Shown here: positions 25,587 to 34,288 of the stretch, in pieces
Position numbering within the stretch: position 1 is the first letter of the stretch
Layout: every line of letters starts with the position of its first letter
Assembly (NCBI GenBank): GCA_964410665.1
Contig: CAYPIE010000019.1
Coordinates: 20,515-84,514, forward strand
Length of the DNA stretch: 64,000 nucleotides
Source of the DNA: CAYPIE01 sp964410665
Lineage (GTDB): Bacteria; Planctomycetota; Planctomycetia; Gemmatales; Gemmataceae
Reading direction: 5' to 3'
Made by a program: the position numbers and the translations under genes
Notes under the pieces: generated by a model
Database searches by the model: none
Seen by the model: the letters and a program-made list of their open reading frames with translations, nothing else
What the model was told of the DNA's origin: nothing

Positions 25587-26978
25587 ATGCGGCAACGAAT
25601 CATGCTGGTGCTCGCCGCATGCATGGTCGGGGGAGGTTGTAAGGGAACCCAAACGGGTGTGACCAGTTCCCCGCCCACTGCACTAACCTCCGGAGGCTCC
25701 TCTCGTCCGTTTTGGGATTCTTCTTCACCGAGTGTCTCGATCCCTCCACCGGCCAGCCAAAACCTCCCTCCGAGCCCAGCCACCAGGGATGCCCAATCGA
25801 CGGGTCTGCTCGCAGGACGCTTGGTCGATCCAAGTGGCCAAGGTGTGCGCAATGCGTTTATCCGCGTCAGCTTGGTGAGCAACGACAGTAGTGCTTCCGG
25901 AGACTTCGGACCAACCGCATCCAAGACCGGAGTAGACACAGACGAGCAAGGTTACTTCATCATCCCAGGACTTCGCCGCAATCAAACTTACCAACTTTCA
26001 GTACAACACCAAGATGGTGTTCAGACGTTGGCCGCGGTGACGCAAACACGTCCGCCCAACTCACGGCTCTTGCTGAAACTTCGCGGCGATGCCGTCTCGA
26101 GCCTCACCGCGCCGCCACCACCTCACCCAGGGATGGTTGGTCCGTATGCTCCCAAGAACCCTGGAGCCAACGATGGTCCTACCAACCTGCCACCCCCCGG
26201 AGTCCGCATTCCGGATACCAACGATCCGCCACCCCCGGCCCCGACCCCGGATCGCCGCGATCCGCCATTCGATACCCCGACGGTGGCTCCACCGAGCGGC
26301 AGCTCTCAGGATCGCGCCTGGACTCCAGGCCCCCCACCAGCACGGGGCGTCAACCCTGGTTTTGCTCCACCCTCGTCCCCAGATATGACCAAGATTGCCG
26401 AAGGGCCGCGACCGGAGGCTCCGATTCGCCTCGAGGTTCCAGGACGAAATCCAGCCCCAACGCCCCGCGGTGCCAACTACGCCGAGCCAGCTCCCGATCG
26501 ACCACCCCCAGCAGCACCGATGTCCTACCAACCTCGGGCACCGTCAAACTTGAACGTGCGTTTGACGACGCTGAACGGGGAAGCCTGGGACTTTTCCGAT
26601 CGCGAGGCTCCGCTCGTGTTGTTGGATTTCTGGAGCACCTCGTGTGTCCCATGCCTGCGTGCATTGCCCGAAGTCAAACGTTTGGCCCTCGAATATCCAA
26701 ATGATCAACTACAAGTCGTTGGCGTAGCCCTCGACAGCGGTCCTTGGCAACAACGCTGGTCCGCGGTGAGTCGGGTAGCCTTCGAGCAACAGCTCAATTA
26801 CCTGGTCTTACTCGAACCAGAGCGTGCGACGGGGCAAATCCGTTCTCGGTTTGGCATCCGCTCGATTCCCACCCTGGTGCTCGTTGATGGGCAGGGCCAG
26901 GAACTCTGGCGCGGCTCTCCTCAGGAAATGTATCGCCTTCGGCAGATTCTGAACCAACGGATTCCGCCGCAGCGATAA
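25587..26978 (+). CDS. Lipoprotein with carboxypeptidase-regulatory-like and TlpA thioredoxin domains
   Basis: A 463-residue protein. GGAGG at 25575-25579 lies seven bases before the ATG at 25587 and only one before the ATG at 25581, so I chose 25587. A lipoprotein signal (MRQRIMLVLAACMVGGGC) ends at Cys18. Residues about 70-165 look like a small beta-sandwich of the carboxypeptidase regulatory type (LLAGRLVDPSGQGVRNAFIR). A long Pro-rich linker (about 175-315) follows. The C-terminal 140 residues are a TlpA/redoxin fold with an active-site CxxC (LLDFWSTSCVPCLRALPEV) and the cis-Pro segment RSIPTLVLVDGQG. It probably acts as a membrane-tethered periplasmic thiol-disulfide protein, reaching out on its flexible linker. 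It is transcribed alone. Confidence 0.88.
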   Translation: MRQRIMLVLAACMVGGGCKGTQTGVTSSPPTALTSGGSSRPFWDSSSPSVSIPPPASQNLPPSPATRDAQSTGLLAGRLVDPSGQGVRNAFIRVSLVSNDSSASGDFGPTASKTGVDTDEQGYFIIPGLRRNQTYQLSVQHQDGVQTLAAVTQTRPPNSRLLLKLRGDAVSSLTAPPPPHPGMVGPYAPKNPGANDGPTNLPPPGVRIPDTNDPPPPAPTPDRRDPPFDTPTVAPPSGSSQDRAWTPGPPPARGVNPGFAPPSSPDMTKIAEGPRPEAPIRLEVPGRNPAPTPRGANYAEPAPDRPPPAAPMSYQPRAPSNLNVRLTTLNGEAWDFSDREAPLVLLDFWSTSCVPCLRALPEVKRLALEYPNDQLQVVGVALDSGPWQQRWSAVSRVAFEQQLNYLVLLEPERATGQIRSRFGIRSIPTLVLVDGQGQELWRGSPQEMYRLRQILNQRIPPQR

Positions 26979-27480
26979 ATGTCATCTTGGCATGCAGGTT
27001 TGTGAGGAACCGCACAGGAGTACCAGAGAATCGAAGGAGCGTAAGACCTTCGTTCGGGGCTTGTTATGAAGCGTTAAGGCAATAACCCCTCTGAAACGCC
27101 CACCCACTTCAACACAAGGTCTGCAAAATCTGCACATTTCCGTCAGACCGTGCATATATATCTATAGTGAGTCTTTGTCTAGAAACGGGCTTCAGCCCGA
27201 CTCTGGGGGCGCAGACATGATGTGGAACCATTCGGGACTTTCCGGGACATTTTCGGGGACTTTCCGGGACGTTTTGGTGAGTTGTGGGGGATGAAATCCG
27301 GCTGTATTGGCCGCGAATGGCGGCCGAGGTTGGCGGTGTGCTAGACCGTAACGACCACACAGTAAATGAGTTACGCGTTCTGAACTCTGTCGAAAGACGA
27401 GCCCGGATGCACCGCACGGGAGACTCAACGCCACAAAAACTCTCACACGAACTTGGTGGGAGATCCTTTGGTCCGAATGC
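26979..27480. other. 502-bp gene-free stretch
   Basis: No convincing gene on either strand. A short hairpin (CGGGC-TTCA-GCCCG) lies at 27186-27199. A tandem pair of 15-mers GGGACTTTCCGGGAC with a 22-bp period lies at 27234-27270; on the minus strand it reads as a Val-Pro-Glu repeat, which could be the tail of a lost gene. An AT-rich patch (CATATATATCTATAG) is at 27152-27166. Confidence 0.5.
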
Positions 27481-28092
27481 TCACAGCTCGGCAAAATTCC
27501 GCAGCATGGTCAGGCCAACTTGTTGGCTTTTTTCGGGGTGAAACTGGGTGGCGAACAGCTGGTCGCGCCAGACCGCACAACAAAAGCGATCCGGGTATTC
27601 CGCTTCCGCGGCGATGATACTCTCATCAAGGGGAACCGGATAATACGAGTGCACAAAGTAGACCGCCGGGTTGGCAGGCAAGCCCTTAAACAACGGACAG
27701 GCAGGATTCACGGTTAAGGTATTCCAGCCCATGTGTGGCACCTTCAACCCGGGCTTGGCCTGAAAGCGGACCACCTCGCCGGGCAAGACGTCCAATCCCG
27801 GGTACAGCCCTTCCTCGTGGCTGCGGGTAAATAGCATCTGTAAGCCGAGGCAAATGCCCAAGAAGGGAAAGCCATGGTCAATGTGCTCGATCACTGACTC
27901 GGCCAAGCCTTTGGCGTGTAGACCGGCGATGGCATCGCGAAACGCTCCCACCCCGGGTAAGACCAGCCGCTCAGCCTCAGCCACGCGTTCCGGGCGGCAG
28001 GTGATTTCGGCGGCGTGGCCCACCTTTTCAAACGCCTTCTGGACGCTGCGTAAATTGGCCAGCCCATAGTCGACAATCACAATCTTGTTCAT
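27481..28092 (-). CDS. hisH: Imidazole glycerol phosphate synthase, glutaminase subunit
   Basis: A 203-residue class I glutamine amidotransferase. It supplies ammonia to HisF in the fifth step of histidine synthesis. Hallmarks: N-terminal IVIVDYGLANLRSVQKAFE, oxyanion strand LVLPGVGAFRDAI, the nucleophile elbow FPFLGICLGLQMLF with its Cys, and the His/Glu of the triad in LFATQFHPEKSQQVG. It is the last gene of a minus-strand run, 17 bp after the prepilin peptidase. No hisF or hisA is adjacent, so the his genes are dispersed at least here. Confidence 0.96.
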   Translation of the reverse strand: MNKIVIVDYGLANLRSVQKAFEKVGHAAEITCRPERVAEAERLVLPGVGAFRDAIAGLHAKGLAESVIEHIDHGFPFLGICLGLQMLFTRSHEEGLYPGLDVLPGEVVRFQAKPGLKVPHMGWNTLTVNPACPLFKGLPANPAVYFVHSYYPVPLDESIIAAEAEYPDRFCCAVWRDQLFATQFHPEKSQQVGLTMLRNFAEL

Positions 28093-28109
28093 GATTTTCG
28101 TTCGGTTGC

Positions 28110-29213
28110 TTAGCCGCGTCGGAATACCAAACTCAACAGAAACAGCATGACCGCCATCACACCGGCCATCACCGGCAGCATGAAAGAATCAAACAGGGGA
28201 AACTGTAAGCGTGGGCCGAGCGAGGGCCAGACCAGCCAGGTCAACCACGAACCCAGGGCGAGTCCTGGACCAAATGGTAGCGTCAATTCCTCGGTCGCAC
28301 CGCGGAGCCCACGGATAATCATGACCGGAAGCAACAGCGCCAGCGTGACCAGCACCCCGGCAAAAAAGCCCGCCAGCACCAACTGCCAGCCCAGAAAGCT
28401 GCCCACCATCATCATCAGGTCGGCGTCACCCAGCCCCAATGCCTCTTTGCCCATGCCGGCCCCCGCCAAAAAGCGGACGGCGCGGAGCAGGACCAGCGCC
28501 ACGACGATGCCCCCGAGACCGGTCGCCAAGCCGAGTTGCCACGAACCGGCAGGGAGCCAGTCGGGCAGCGGCCCCCAGACTGGCCAAGGCACCAGGCCGA
28601 GCGGAATTTTGCCCGCGAGTTCCAGTGAAGCCCATGAAGTCGCCTCCGGCAACGTGCTCACCGCCGCCGCTGACTCGGGCCAGGGCCAAGGGTGTAGGGT
28701 CGTACTCAATAATCCTAGAAACGTCCCGGGTAGGGTGATCGCGAGCGGGATTTCCCGCCGGTCCAAGTCACACAAGCTGGCCATCAGCAAAAAGGCAAAC
28801 AACAGCGCATGATGGACAAAGTACCCCCAGGCCTCGACGGGAATCACCCCGTGGCGGACTCGGGGCAACTGTCGGGCCAAATCCGGATGGCCATACCAGT
28901 TAAAAACCACCACCAACAGGAAGAGACCCGCGAAACCGAGCCCGGTGCCCAGCTCGACCAGCATGTAGCGGGCGGAGAAACGCTGGCCGCAACTGCGACA
29001 GCGCCCCCCCAAACGCAAGTAGCTAATGATCGGCAGATTATCGTGCCAGCGAATGGGACAAAGGCAGGTACTGCAGCGCGAACTCGGCCAAAGAATGCTC
29101 TTCTCCAGTGGCAAGCGCGCAATGCATACATTCAGCAAACTGCCGATGCTGGCCCCGACCCAGAAGACCCAGAAGACCCAGATCAGATAAGCGTAGTTGA
29201 GGAAGAACTCCAT
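28110..29213 (-). CDS. Type IV prepilin peptidase / A24 leader peptidase
   Basis: A 367-residue inner-membrane aspartic protease that removes the leader of type IV pilin-like precursors and N-methylates the new terminus. Visible: SIGSLLNVCIARLP, two zinc-type CxxC pairs (SSRCSTCLCPIRWHDNLP and GGRCRSCGQRFSARY), and catalytic Asp residues in SLCDLDRREIP and GLGDADLMMMVG. About eight hydrophobic helices are present. It is longer than PilD (about 290) because of a loop after the first catalytic Asp. The start at 29213 (MEFFLNYAYLIW) overlaps the end of aroK by 31 bp. Its likely substrates include the two DUF1559 proteins at 32-34 kb. Confidence 0.93.
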   Translation of the reverse strand: MEFFLNYAYLIWVFWVFWVGASIGSLLNVCIARLPLEKSILWPSSRCSTCLCPIRWHDNLPIISYLRLGGRCRSCGQRFSARYMLVELGTGLGFAGLFLLVVVFNWYGHPDLARQLPRVRHGVIPVEAWGYFVHHALLFAFLLMASLCDLDRREIPLAITLPGTFLGLLSTTLHPWPWPESAAAVSTLPEATSWASLELAGKIPLGLVPWPVWGPLPDWLPAGSWQLGLATGLGGIVVALVLLRAVRFLAGAGMGKEALGLGDADLMMMVGSFLGWQLVLAGFFAGVLVTLALLLPVMIIRGLRGATEELTLPFGPGLALGSWLTWLVWPSLGPRLQFPLFDSFMLPVMAGVMAVMLFLLSLVFRRG

Positions 29214-29725
29214 GCTTGAAGAATCGCCATGGCCAGTTGGTCTGGGGACAATAGATCGGTGGCAATCACGAAGTCTGCACACGATCGATATAGTGGCTGC
29301 CGCTGGTTCATCAATTCTTCGATCTCGAAAAGCCCGCCGGCTGCGGTCAGATTAGGGCGTCGCTCAGCAGTCGTGGGATCGCCCTGGATCCGTTGGAGCA
29401 CCATGGCGGGAGCAGCCGTGAGCCAGACCACAAAACCGGTTCGCAGCCGGTCCCGGTTCTCCGGCCGCAACACGCAGCCGCCTCCGGTGGCGATCACACA
29501 CGGTTCCCGGTTGGCGAGCTCGGCAAGCAAGGCCGCCTCCCGATCGCGAAAGCCCGCCTCGCCCTCGCTGGCAAACAGCTCACGAATACTCGTTTGGCAG
29601 CGCTGCTCGATTTCGACATCTGCATCCACAAAGTCCCAGCCCAGGGTCATGGCCAGCCGCTGTCCAATCGTGCTCTTGCCAGTGCCGCGATAACCAATCA
29701 GAAAAATCCGCTCCGCAACCGACAT
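29183..29725 (-). CDS. aroK: Shikimate kinase
   Basis: A 180-residue P-loop kinase that phosphorylates shikimate at the 3-hydroxyl in chorismate synthesis. The Walker A motif is IFLIGYRGTGKSTIGQ at the N-terminus. The shikimate-binding region is GWDFVDADVEIEQ with the conserved Asp, followed by FRDREAALL and the glycine-rich VIATGGGCVLRPENR. Length is normal. It lies second in the operon VTT protein - aroK - prepilin peptidase - hisH: two bp separate it from the VTT gene, and its 3' end overlaps the peptidase start. Confidence 0.95.
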   Translation of the reverse strand: MSVAERIFLIGYRGTGKSTIGQRLAMTLGWDFVDADVEIEQRCQTSIRELFASEGEAGFRDREAALLAELANREPCVIATGGGCVLRPENRDRLRTGFVVWLTAAPAMVLQRIQGDPTTAERRPNLTAAGGLFEIEELMNQRQPLYRSCADFVIATDLLSPDQLAMAILQAWSSSSTTLI

Positions 29726-29727
29726 AC

Positions 29728-30426
29728 TTACACTCCCTCAGTCCTCGCGGTGCGGCCAAACAGCCAAAGCAGGGCATGAATGATCCAGGGAAAGATCCCC
29801 AGCAACACCAGCGACACCACCAGATCGGGGGCGAGGAGATCCTGTAGCGAACGAATGCTGGCAGCTCGGGCCCCGGCATGAGCGTACAGAAACATCACCG
29901 GCAGGATGGTCAGCTGGCTGACCCACCAAAAGGTAAACGCTCGCATTGGCGTCAAGGCGAATAGGGCATTCATGAGAAAATAGGGTAACACAGGCGTGAG
30001 ACGGAGCAGCCCCAAGTAATAGCCGCCGCGGTGCGCCACCCCGTGTTCCAGACGCCGCATCGCCTGGTGAAGTCGGGCCCGGCGGTGCACCAGAGCCCGA
30101 AAGCGCTCGCGGACCAGGTAACGCATGATGAGAAAGGCCAGAAGTGCACCCAAGCCTGAGGCTGCACTGATCACCAGCCAGCCCCACCAGCGACCGAAGA
30201 AGAACCCCCCAAGTAGGTTCATGGTAGCCCCTACCGGAACCGACAGAGCCAATAATCCCGTATGGACGAAAAAAAATAGGCCAAGACTGACAAAGAAATG
30301 GGATTGCACCAACGTATGCAGTTCAGCCTGGCGTTGTAAGATCAACGCCCGCGCAGGGCCGAGTTGCCAGACCAGAAGCCCCACCAAAGCAAGCAGTATG
30401 ATGAAGATCCAGCCGCGGGTGGGCAT
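29728..30426 (-). CDS. VTT-domain (TVP38/DedA-like) membrane protein
   Basis: A 232-residue inner-membrane protein with about six hydrophobic helices. The start at 30426 (MPTRGWIFIILL) is preferred over one six codons upstream because it follows GGGAG. The SNARE-associated/VTT core is seen in LALSVPVGATMNLLGGFFFG followed by WWGWLVISAASGLGALLAFL and RYLVRERF. Relatives include DedA flippase-like proteins and TVP38/TMEM64; polyprenyl-phosphate or phospholipid translocation is proposed for some. It is first in a four-gene minus-strand operon with metabolic genes. Confidence 0.88.
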   Translation of the reverse strand: MPTRGWIFIILLALVGLLVWQLGPARALILQRQAELHTLVQSHFFVSLGLFFFVHTGLLALSVPVGATMNLLGGFFFGRWWGWLVISAASGLGALLAFLIMRYLVRERFRALVHRRARLHQAMRRLEHGVAHRGGYYLGLLRLTPVLPYFLMNALFALTPMRAFTFWWVSQLTILPVMFLYAHAGARAASIRSLQDLLAPDLVVSLVLLGIFPWIIHALLWLFGRTARTEGV

Positions 30427-30586
30427 CCCGTCTCCCTTGAGCAAGCGTAGGCATTACAAGTATCTTACTCCCGTTACCCGCACAGGCCAATGACCACATG
30501 ACGCGGAAGAGCTGGATAACTGCTCCGCAGAGAACATCGATGGTCAATGGATTAAGCGATTCCATAAGTTTGCTTGGAGGAGCGGA

Positions 30587-31216
30587 ATGGATGTCCCAGG
30601 GATCATCAAGTCATCGACCTTGCTGTTCATCTTGCTCAACCCGTTTCTGTTGTCGATCTATCTGATCGGGCTGATCCGAGGTCTGAATTTCGCGACCTTT
30701 GCACGGGTAATGATGCGGAGTGTGCTCATCAGCGGGATCGTGTTTGTGCTGTTTGCCTGGCTAGGTGATCTCGGGTTCACCCAAATCCTTCAGGTTCGTT
30801 TTGCGGCCTTTTTAGTCTTTGGCGGGATTATCTATGTCATCGTGGGGATTCGCTTCATGTTTCAAGGGCCCGAGGCGGTCGAGCTGCTGCGTGGCCGGCC
30901 GGAACATATTGCCGGGGCGGTAGCGATGCCGTTTCTGATCGGCCCGGGGACGGTCAATGCAAGTATTCTGGCCGGAGCTCGTCTGAGCGTGCTGGAAGCG
31001 ACACTGGCCATCGTCATGGCCTTGGCCCTGTCGACCTCGATCCTACTTCTAATAAAACGATTGCACGATCACGCCAGTCAGCGTCGCGCGGAACTGGTGG
31101 ATCGGTATGTAGAGATCGCCGGGAAAGCATCGGCGATTGTGATCGGCACCATGGCCATTGAGATGCTGTTCCAGGGCCTAGATCGCTGGCTGGAGGGGCG
31201 GAATCTGTCCCAGTGA
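30587..31216 (+). CDS. MarC-family (UPF0056) membrane protein
   Basis: A 209-residue protein with six predicted membrane helices (for example LLFILLNPFLLSIYLIGLI and AFLVFGGIIYVIVGIRFMF). The family signature AVAMPFLIGPGTVNASILA is present in the middle. MarC proteins were once linked to multiple antibiotic resistance, but that role has not held up, so the function is open. The start follows TTGGAGGAG closely. It ends five bp from the convergent methyltransferase; GGCGG/CCGCC at 31217-31231 is a short shared hairpin. Confidence 0.93.
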   Translation: MDVPGIIKSSTLLFILLNPFLLSIYLIGLIRGLNFATFARVMMRSVLISGIVFVLFAWLGDLGFTQILQVRFAAFLVFGGIIYVIVGIRFMFQGPEAVELLRGRPEHIAGAVAMPFLIGPGTVNASILAGARLSVLEATLAIVMALALSTSILLLIKRLHDHASQRRAELVDRYVEIAGKASAIVIGTMAIEMLFQGLDRWLEGRNLSQ

Positions 31217-31221
31217 GGCGG

Positions 31222-32079
31222 TTAGGCCGCCAGCGACAGGGCCCAGGCGGTACTTAGTGGCTTGAACCCTTTATAGACCAGCCAGTGCCCCATCAGACGT
31301 TCAAGGACCGGCAAAGGCAGCCCTCGCCAGAGGTAGGGTAATTCAGCGCGGCTTAAACTGCGTTTGGCCAAGCGCTGTTCGGCAAACGAGGCAAAGATTT
31401 GCCGAAGCGTACTTCGCGTAAAGCGTCGTCCGGCTCCGGAGGCAGGGACCGGTCGCATCCAACGGCGCCAGGGCAACAGTAAACGCTGCCAATAGGTCGC
31501 ATTATGCGCTGCTGGAAACACGGCCATGACCTTGCCACCGGGTTTCAGCACTCGGAACAGCTCCGCGGCCAGCAATTCTTCTTGTTCCGGCTGGATAGGC
31601 AAATGGGAAAGGACGGCCACATCAATGGTGCCATCAGGCAGAGGCAAGGCAGTCGGGGCAGCATGGACAAACTGGCCGCTCACATGACGGATCGCAAAGT
31701 GATGCCGTACCACCGCCAATTGTTCCGTCGAATCACTGCAAACCATGACCCGGCTATCATGCTGGGCATACTGCACCCAGTCGGTACCCAACCCTTGGCC
31801 ACAACAAAGGATGGTTTCGCCAATATGGCGGTTAAATTCCAGGAGGCGTGGCAGCCATTCGCCCTGACGTTGATAGCGTCGCCGTTCGATTTGCAGGAAC
31901 CAGGCCAGACTCCAAGGTTCGGGGACCTCTTTGCGGCGGACAACTGATCGCATGGTTTCCTGAGCGATCCAAGCATCGATCTGTTCAGATGACCAGTTAG
32001 GTGGTCGAGCGGGCCAGTCCAGAACCGCTGCCGATTCTTCTGGCCAAACCCGCAACAGGGGAGTTTCCTGGCGATCCAT
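31222..32079 (-). CDS. Class I SAM-dependent methyltransferase
   Basis: A 285-residue protein. The ATG at 32079 is eight bases after GGAGG; earlier TTG/ATG codons are too close to it. The N-terminal 75 residues are a distinct helical region (SSEQIDAWIAQETMRSVVRR). The methyltransferase core starts with GETILCCGQGLGTDWVQYA (SAM loop) and continues with RVMVCSDSTEQLAVVR, TALPLPDGTIDVAVLSHLP and ELFRVLKPGGKVMAVFPAA, the usual UbiE-like order. A C-terminal 90-residue extension probably makes the substrate pocket. The substrate is unknown. Confidence 0.88.
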   Translation of the reverse strand: MDRQETPLLRVWPEESAAVLDWPARPPNWSSEQIDAWIAQETMRSVVRRKEVPEPWSLAWFLQIERRRYQRQGEWLPRLLEFNRHIGETILCCGQGLGTDWVQYAQHDSRVMVCSDSTEQLAVVRHHFAIRHVSGQFVHAAPTALPLPDGTIDVAVLSHLPIQPEQEELLAAELFRVLKPGGKVMAVFPAAHNATYWQRLLLPWRRWMRPVPASGAGRRFTRSTLRQIFASFAEQRLAKRSLSRAELPYLWRGLPLPVLERLMGHWLVYKGFKPLSTAWALSLAA

Positions 32080-32165
32080 GCCCATGGCCTCCAAAAAACG
32101 AGCTTTGCAGTGCTTAGCCGATTACCGGTTCGACGTCAAGTTCGCCTGGTTCACCCGGCCTCGCT

Positions 32166-33066
32166 GCCCACCCGGTTCAGAAGTCGATCGGGACCACTTT
32201 GCCATCATCGCGTCCAGCGAGGAAACGCACTAGCTCTACATCGCCCCCCTCCCGGAAGAAGCGAACCGAGCCATCGGCAAAGGCAAAAAAAGCACCACCC
32301 AGATGCCGACTGCTAAACGCTTGCGGCGCCGGACCATTGATGCGGGCACTCTGTTGATCGACGCGCCACATGACGTCACTGACATAGATGAAGCCGCCCC
32401 GGGTTCCAGACATCCCGGCCCAGATGGCCGCCCATTTATCCGTCGGGACATCATAGATGCATTCGCCAATCACCACCGTGTTGGAAGTGCCATCGCGGAT
32501 CGCAGTAAAGCTGGTTTTGCTGTTGTAGTACATCACTCCACCAGGATCCGAACTCAATAGGCTGGGACCAGGTCCGGCGGTAGCACGATAGTTGGAAGTT
32601 CCATGGCGTAGGCGAAACTCATTGCGATCTGGGGCCGTGTCGGCCGGGCAGCGAAACAACGACAACGGTAAGATCGACCAGGGCGATGGAGGAGCCGGGT
32701 TGCGACGCAGCCCAAACTCGCTGGTGGCCACCCCCATTTCCCGGTACAGGTTCTCCTGTTCCAAAAAAGGTAACGACTGCGACCCCCAGCTCCAACCCGG
32801 CCGCCGAGACTCCATGGAACGATATGCGGAGGGAAACACCCCGTTGCCCGAAACAAAGTTATGCAGCCCGAGGGACAACTGTTTGAGGTTGTTCTCACAT
32901 TGGATCCGCGCTGCGGCCGCACGGACCTTCTGGACGGCCGGCAAGAGTAAACCAATCAACACAGCAATAATCGCAATGACCACTAATAACTCAATCAAGG
33001 TAAAGGCGCCACGCTTCATCTTGGTGCGGCGATGTCGCTGCATCGTGCAACCTCCTCGGGGGGAGA
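32166..33066. repeat. 901-bp tandem duplication, left copy
   Basis: Matches 33301-34201 almost perfectly (offset 1135 bp). It covers the whole DUF1559 gene plus a few bases on either side. The only differences I see are near 33008-33018, which change two residues of the leader (KMKRGAF versus KIKRAAF). Less conserved similarity continues to the right of each copy, into the start of a GNAT gene. Confidence 0.92.
32177..33043 (-). CDS. DUF1559 prepilin-like protein, copy A
   Basis: A 288-residue protein. The ATG at 33043 lies seven bases after GGAGG. The type IV pilin-like leader is KRGAFTLIELLVVIAIIAVL (basic residues, a cleavage site before FTLIE, and a hydrophobic helix), then LLPAVQKVRAAAARIQCENN. 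The globular part has the planctomycete DUF1559 features: LKQLSLGLHNF, RDGTSNTVVIGE and the C-terminal FADGSVRFF. Members are thought to be pseudopilin-like surface proteins processed by a prepilin peptidase; one is encoded at 28110-29213. It is nearly identical to copy B. Confidence 0.93.
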   Translation of the reverse strand: MQRHRRTKMKRGAFTLIELLVVIAIIAVLIGLLLPAVQKVRAAAARIQCENNLKQLSLGLHNFVSGNGVFPSAYRSMESRRPGWSWGSQSLPFLEQENLYREMGVATSEFGLRRNPAPPSPWSILPLSLFRCPADTAPDRNEFRLRHGTSNYRATAGPGPSLLSSDPGGVMYYNSKTSFTAIRDGTSNTVVIGECIYDVPTDKWAAIWAGMSGTRGGFIYVSDVMWRVDQQSARINGPAPQAFSSRHLGGAFFAFADGSVRFFREGGDVELVRFLAGRDDGKVVPIDF

Positions 33067-33165
33067 GAATTGATCGCAAAGGCTAAATATTGGCTTGGAG
33101 TCGCAAATATTATGAGAATATTCACATCAAAGACAAGGGAAAAGTCTCGTGGAGAAATCTTTGCC

Positions 33166-33245
33166 TTGGAAACCCAGCGGTTCCACTGAGCGCCGTTCCC
33201 TTTTGCGACGCCGCTCGGTTGCGGAAAGCCATCCAGGTTCATCCC
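33166..33245 (+). pseudogene. Decayed copy of the start of the GNAT gene at 34289
   Basis: From about 33103 to 33235 this DNA aligns with 34236-34360, the upstream region and first 25 codons of the GNAT gene right of copy B. The match reads ETQRF against ESQRL, then shows an in-frame TGA and a one-base deletion before DAARLR (DAARLQ in the intact gene). The alignment fades after about 33240. It shows that the original duplication included more than the DUF1559 gene. Confidence 0.65.
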
Positions 33246-33300
33246 TGCACAAAAGGCCTATGCAGCGTTCTGCTCACTGGTTTGAGGTCACGCTTGCCTG

Positions 33301-34201
33301 GCCCACCCGGTTCAGAAGTCGATCGGGACCACTTTGCCATCATCGCGTCCAGCGAGGAAACGCACTAGCTCTACATCGCCCCCCTCCCGGAAGAAGCGAA
33401 CCGAGCCATCGGCAAAGGCAAAAAAAGCACCACCCAGATGCCGACTGCTAAACGCTTGCGGCGCCGGACCATTGATGCGGGCACTCTGTTGATCGACGCG
33501 CCACATGACGTCACTGACATAGATGAAGCCGCCCCGGGTTCCAGACATCCCGGCCCAGATGGCCGCCCATTTATCCGTCGGGACATCATAGATGCATTCG
33601 CCAATCACCACCGTGTTGGAAGTGCCATCGCGGATCGCAGTAAAGCTGGTTTTGCTGTTGTAGTACATCACTCCACCAGGATCCGAACTCAATAGGCTGG
33701 GACCAGGTCCGGCGGTAGCACGATAGTTGGAAGTTCCATGGCGTAGGCGAAACTCATTGCGATCTGGGGCCGTGTCGGCCGGGCAGCGAAACAACGACAA
33801 CGGTAAGATCGACCAGGGCGATGGAGGAGCCGGGTTGCGACGCAGCCCAAACTCGCTGGTGGCCACCCCCATTTCCCGGTACAGGTTCTCCTGTTCCAAA
33901 AAAGGTAACGACTGCGACCCCCAGCTCCAACCCGGCCGCCGAGACTCCATGGAACGATATGCGGAGGGAAACACCCCGTTGCCCGAAACAAAGTTATGCA
34001 GCCCGAGGGACAACTGTTTGAGGTTGTTCTCACATTGGATCCGCGCTGCGGCCGCACGGACCTTCTGGACGGCCGGCAAGAGTAAACCAATCAACACAGC
34101 AATAATCGCAATGACCACTAATAACTCAATCAAGGTAAAGGCGGCACGTTTTATCTTGGTGCGGCGATGTCGCTGCATCGTGCAACCTCCTCGGGGGGAG
34201 A
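33301..34201. repeat. 901-bp tandem duplication, right copy
   Basis: Second copy of the unit at 32166-33066, in the same orientation, with only a handful of base changes, all at the 5' end of the encoded DUF1559 gene. Confidence 0.92.
33312..34178 (-). CDS. DUF1559 prepilin-like protein, copy B
   Basis: A 288-residue protein, identical to copy A over the mature part. The leader reads KIKRAAFTLIELL rather than KMKRGAFTLIELL. The start at 34178 has the same GGAGG spacing as copy A. Its upstream region differs from copy A beyond about 34201, so the two genes may be expressed differently although the products are almost the same. The frame is open for 50 more codons upstream, but that part lacks the leader pattern. 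Confidence 0.93.
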   Translation of the reverse strand: MQRHRRTKIKRAAFTLIELLVVIAIIAVLIGLLLPAVQKVRAAAARIQCENNLKQLSLGLHNFVSGNGVFPSAYRSMESRRPGWSWGSQSLPFLEQENLYREMGVATSEFGLRRNPAPPSPWSILPLSLFRCPADTAPDRNEFRLRHGTSNYRATAGPGPSLLSSDPGGVMYYNSKTSFTAIRDGTSNTVVIGECIYDVPTDKWAAIWAGMSGTRGGFIYVSDVMWRVDQQSARINGPAPQAFSSRHLGGAFFAFADGSVRFFREGGDVELVRFLAGRDDGKVVPIDF

Positions 34202-34288
34202 AGATATCATCCAGACAAACTTGTTGGTGTTTCTTAAGGATATTCACATAAAGGACCAGGGCAAAGTGTCCAACGAGGAGTACATGCC

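Noticed and set aside
32166..34201. Tandem DUF1559 copies as a pure assembly duplication
   Set aside because: Each copy has a different upstream sequence, and a decayed GNAT fragment lies between them, which an assembly error would not create.
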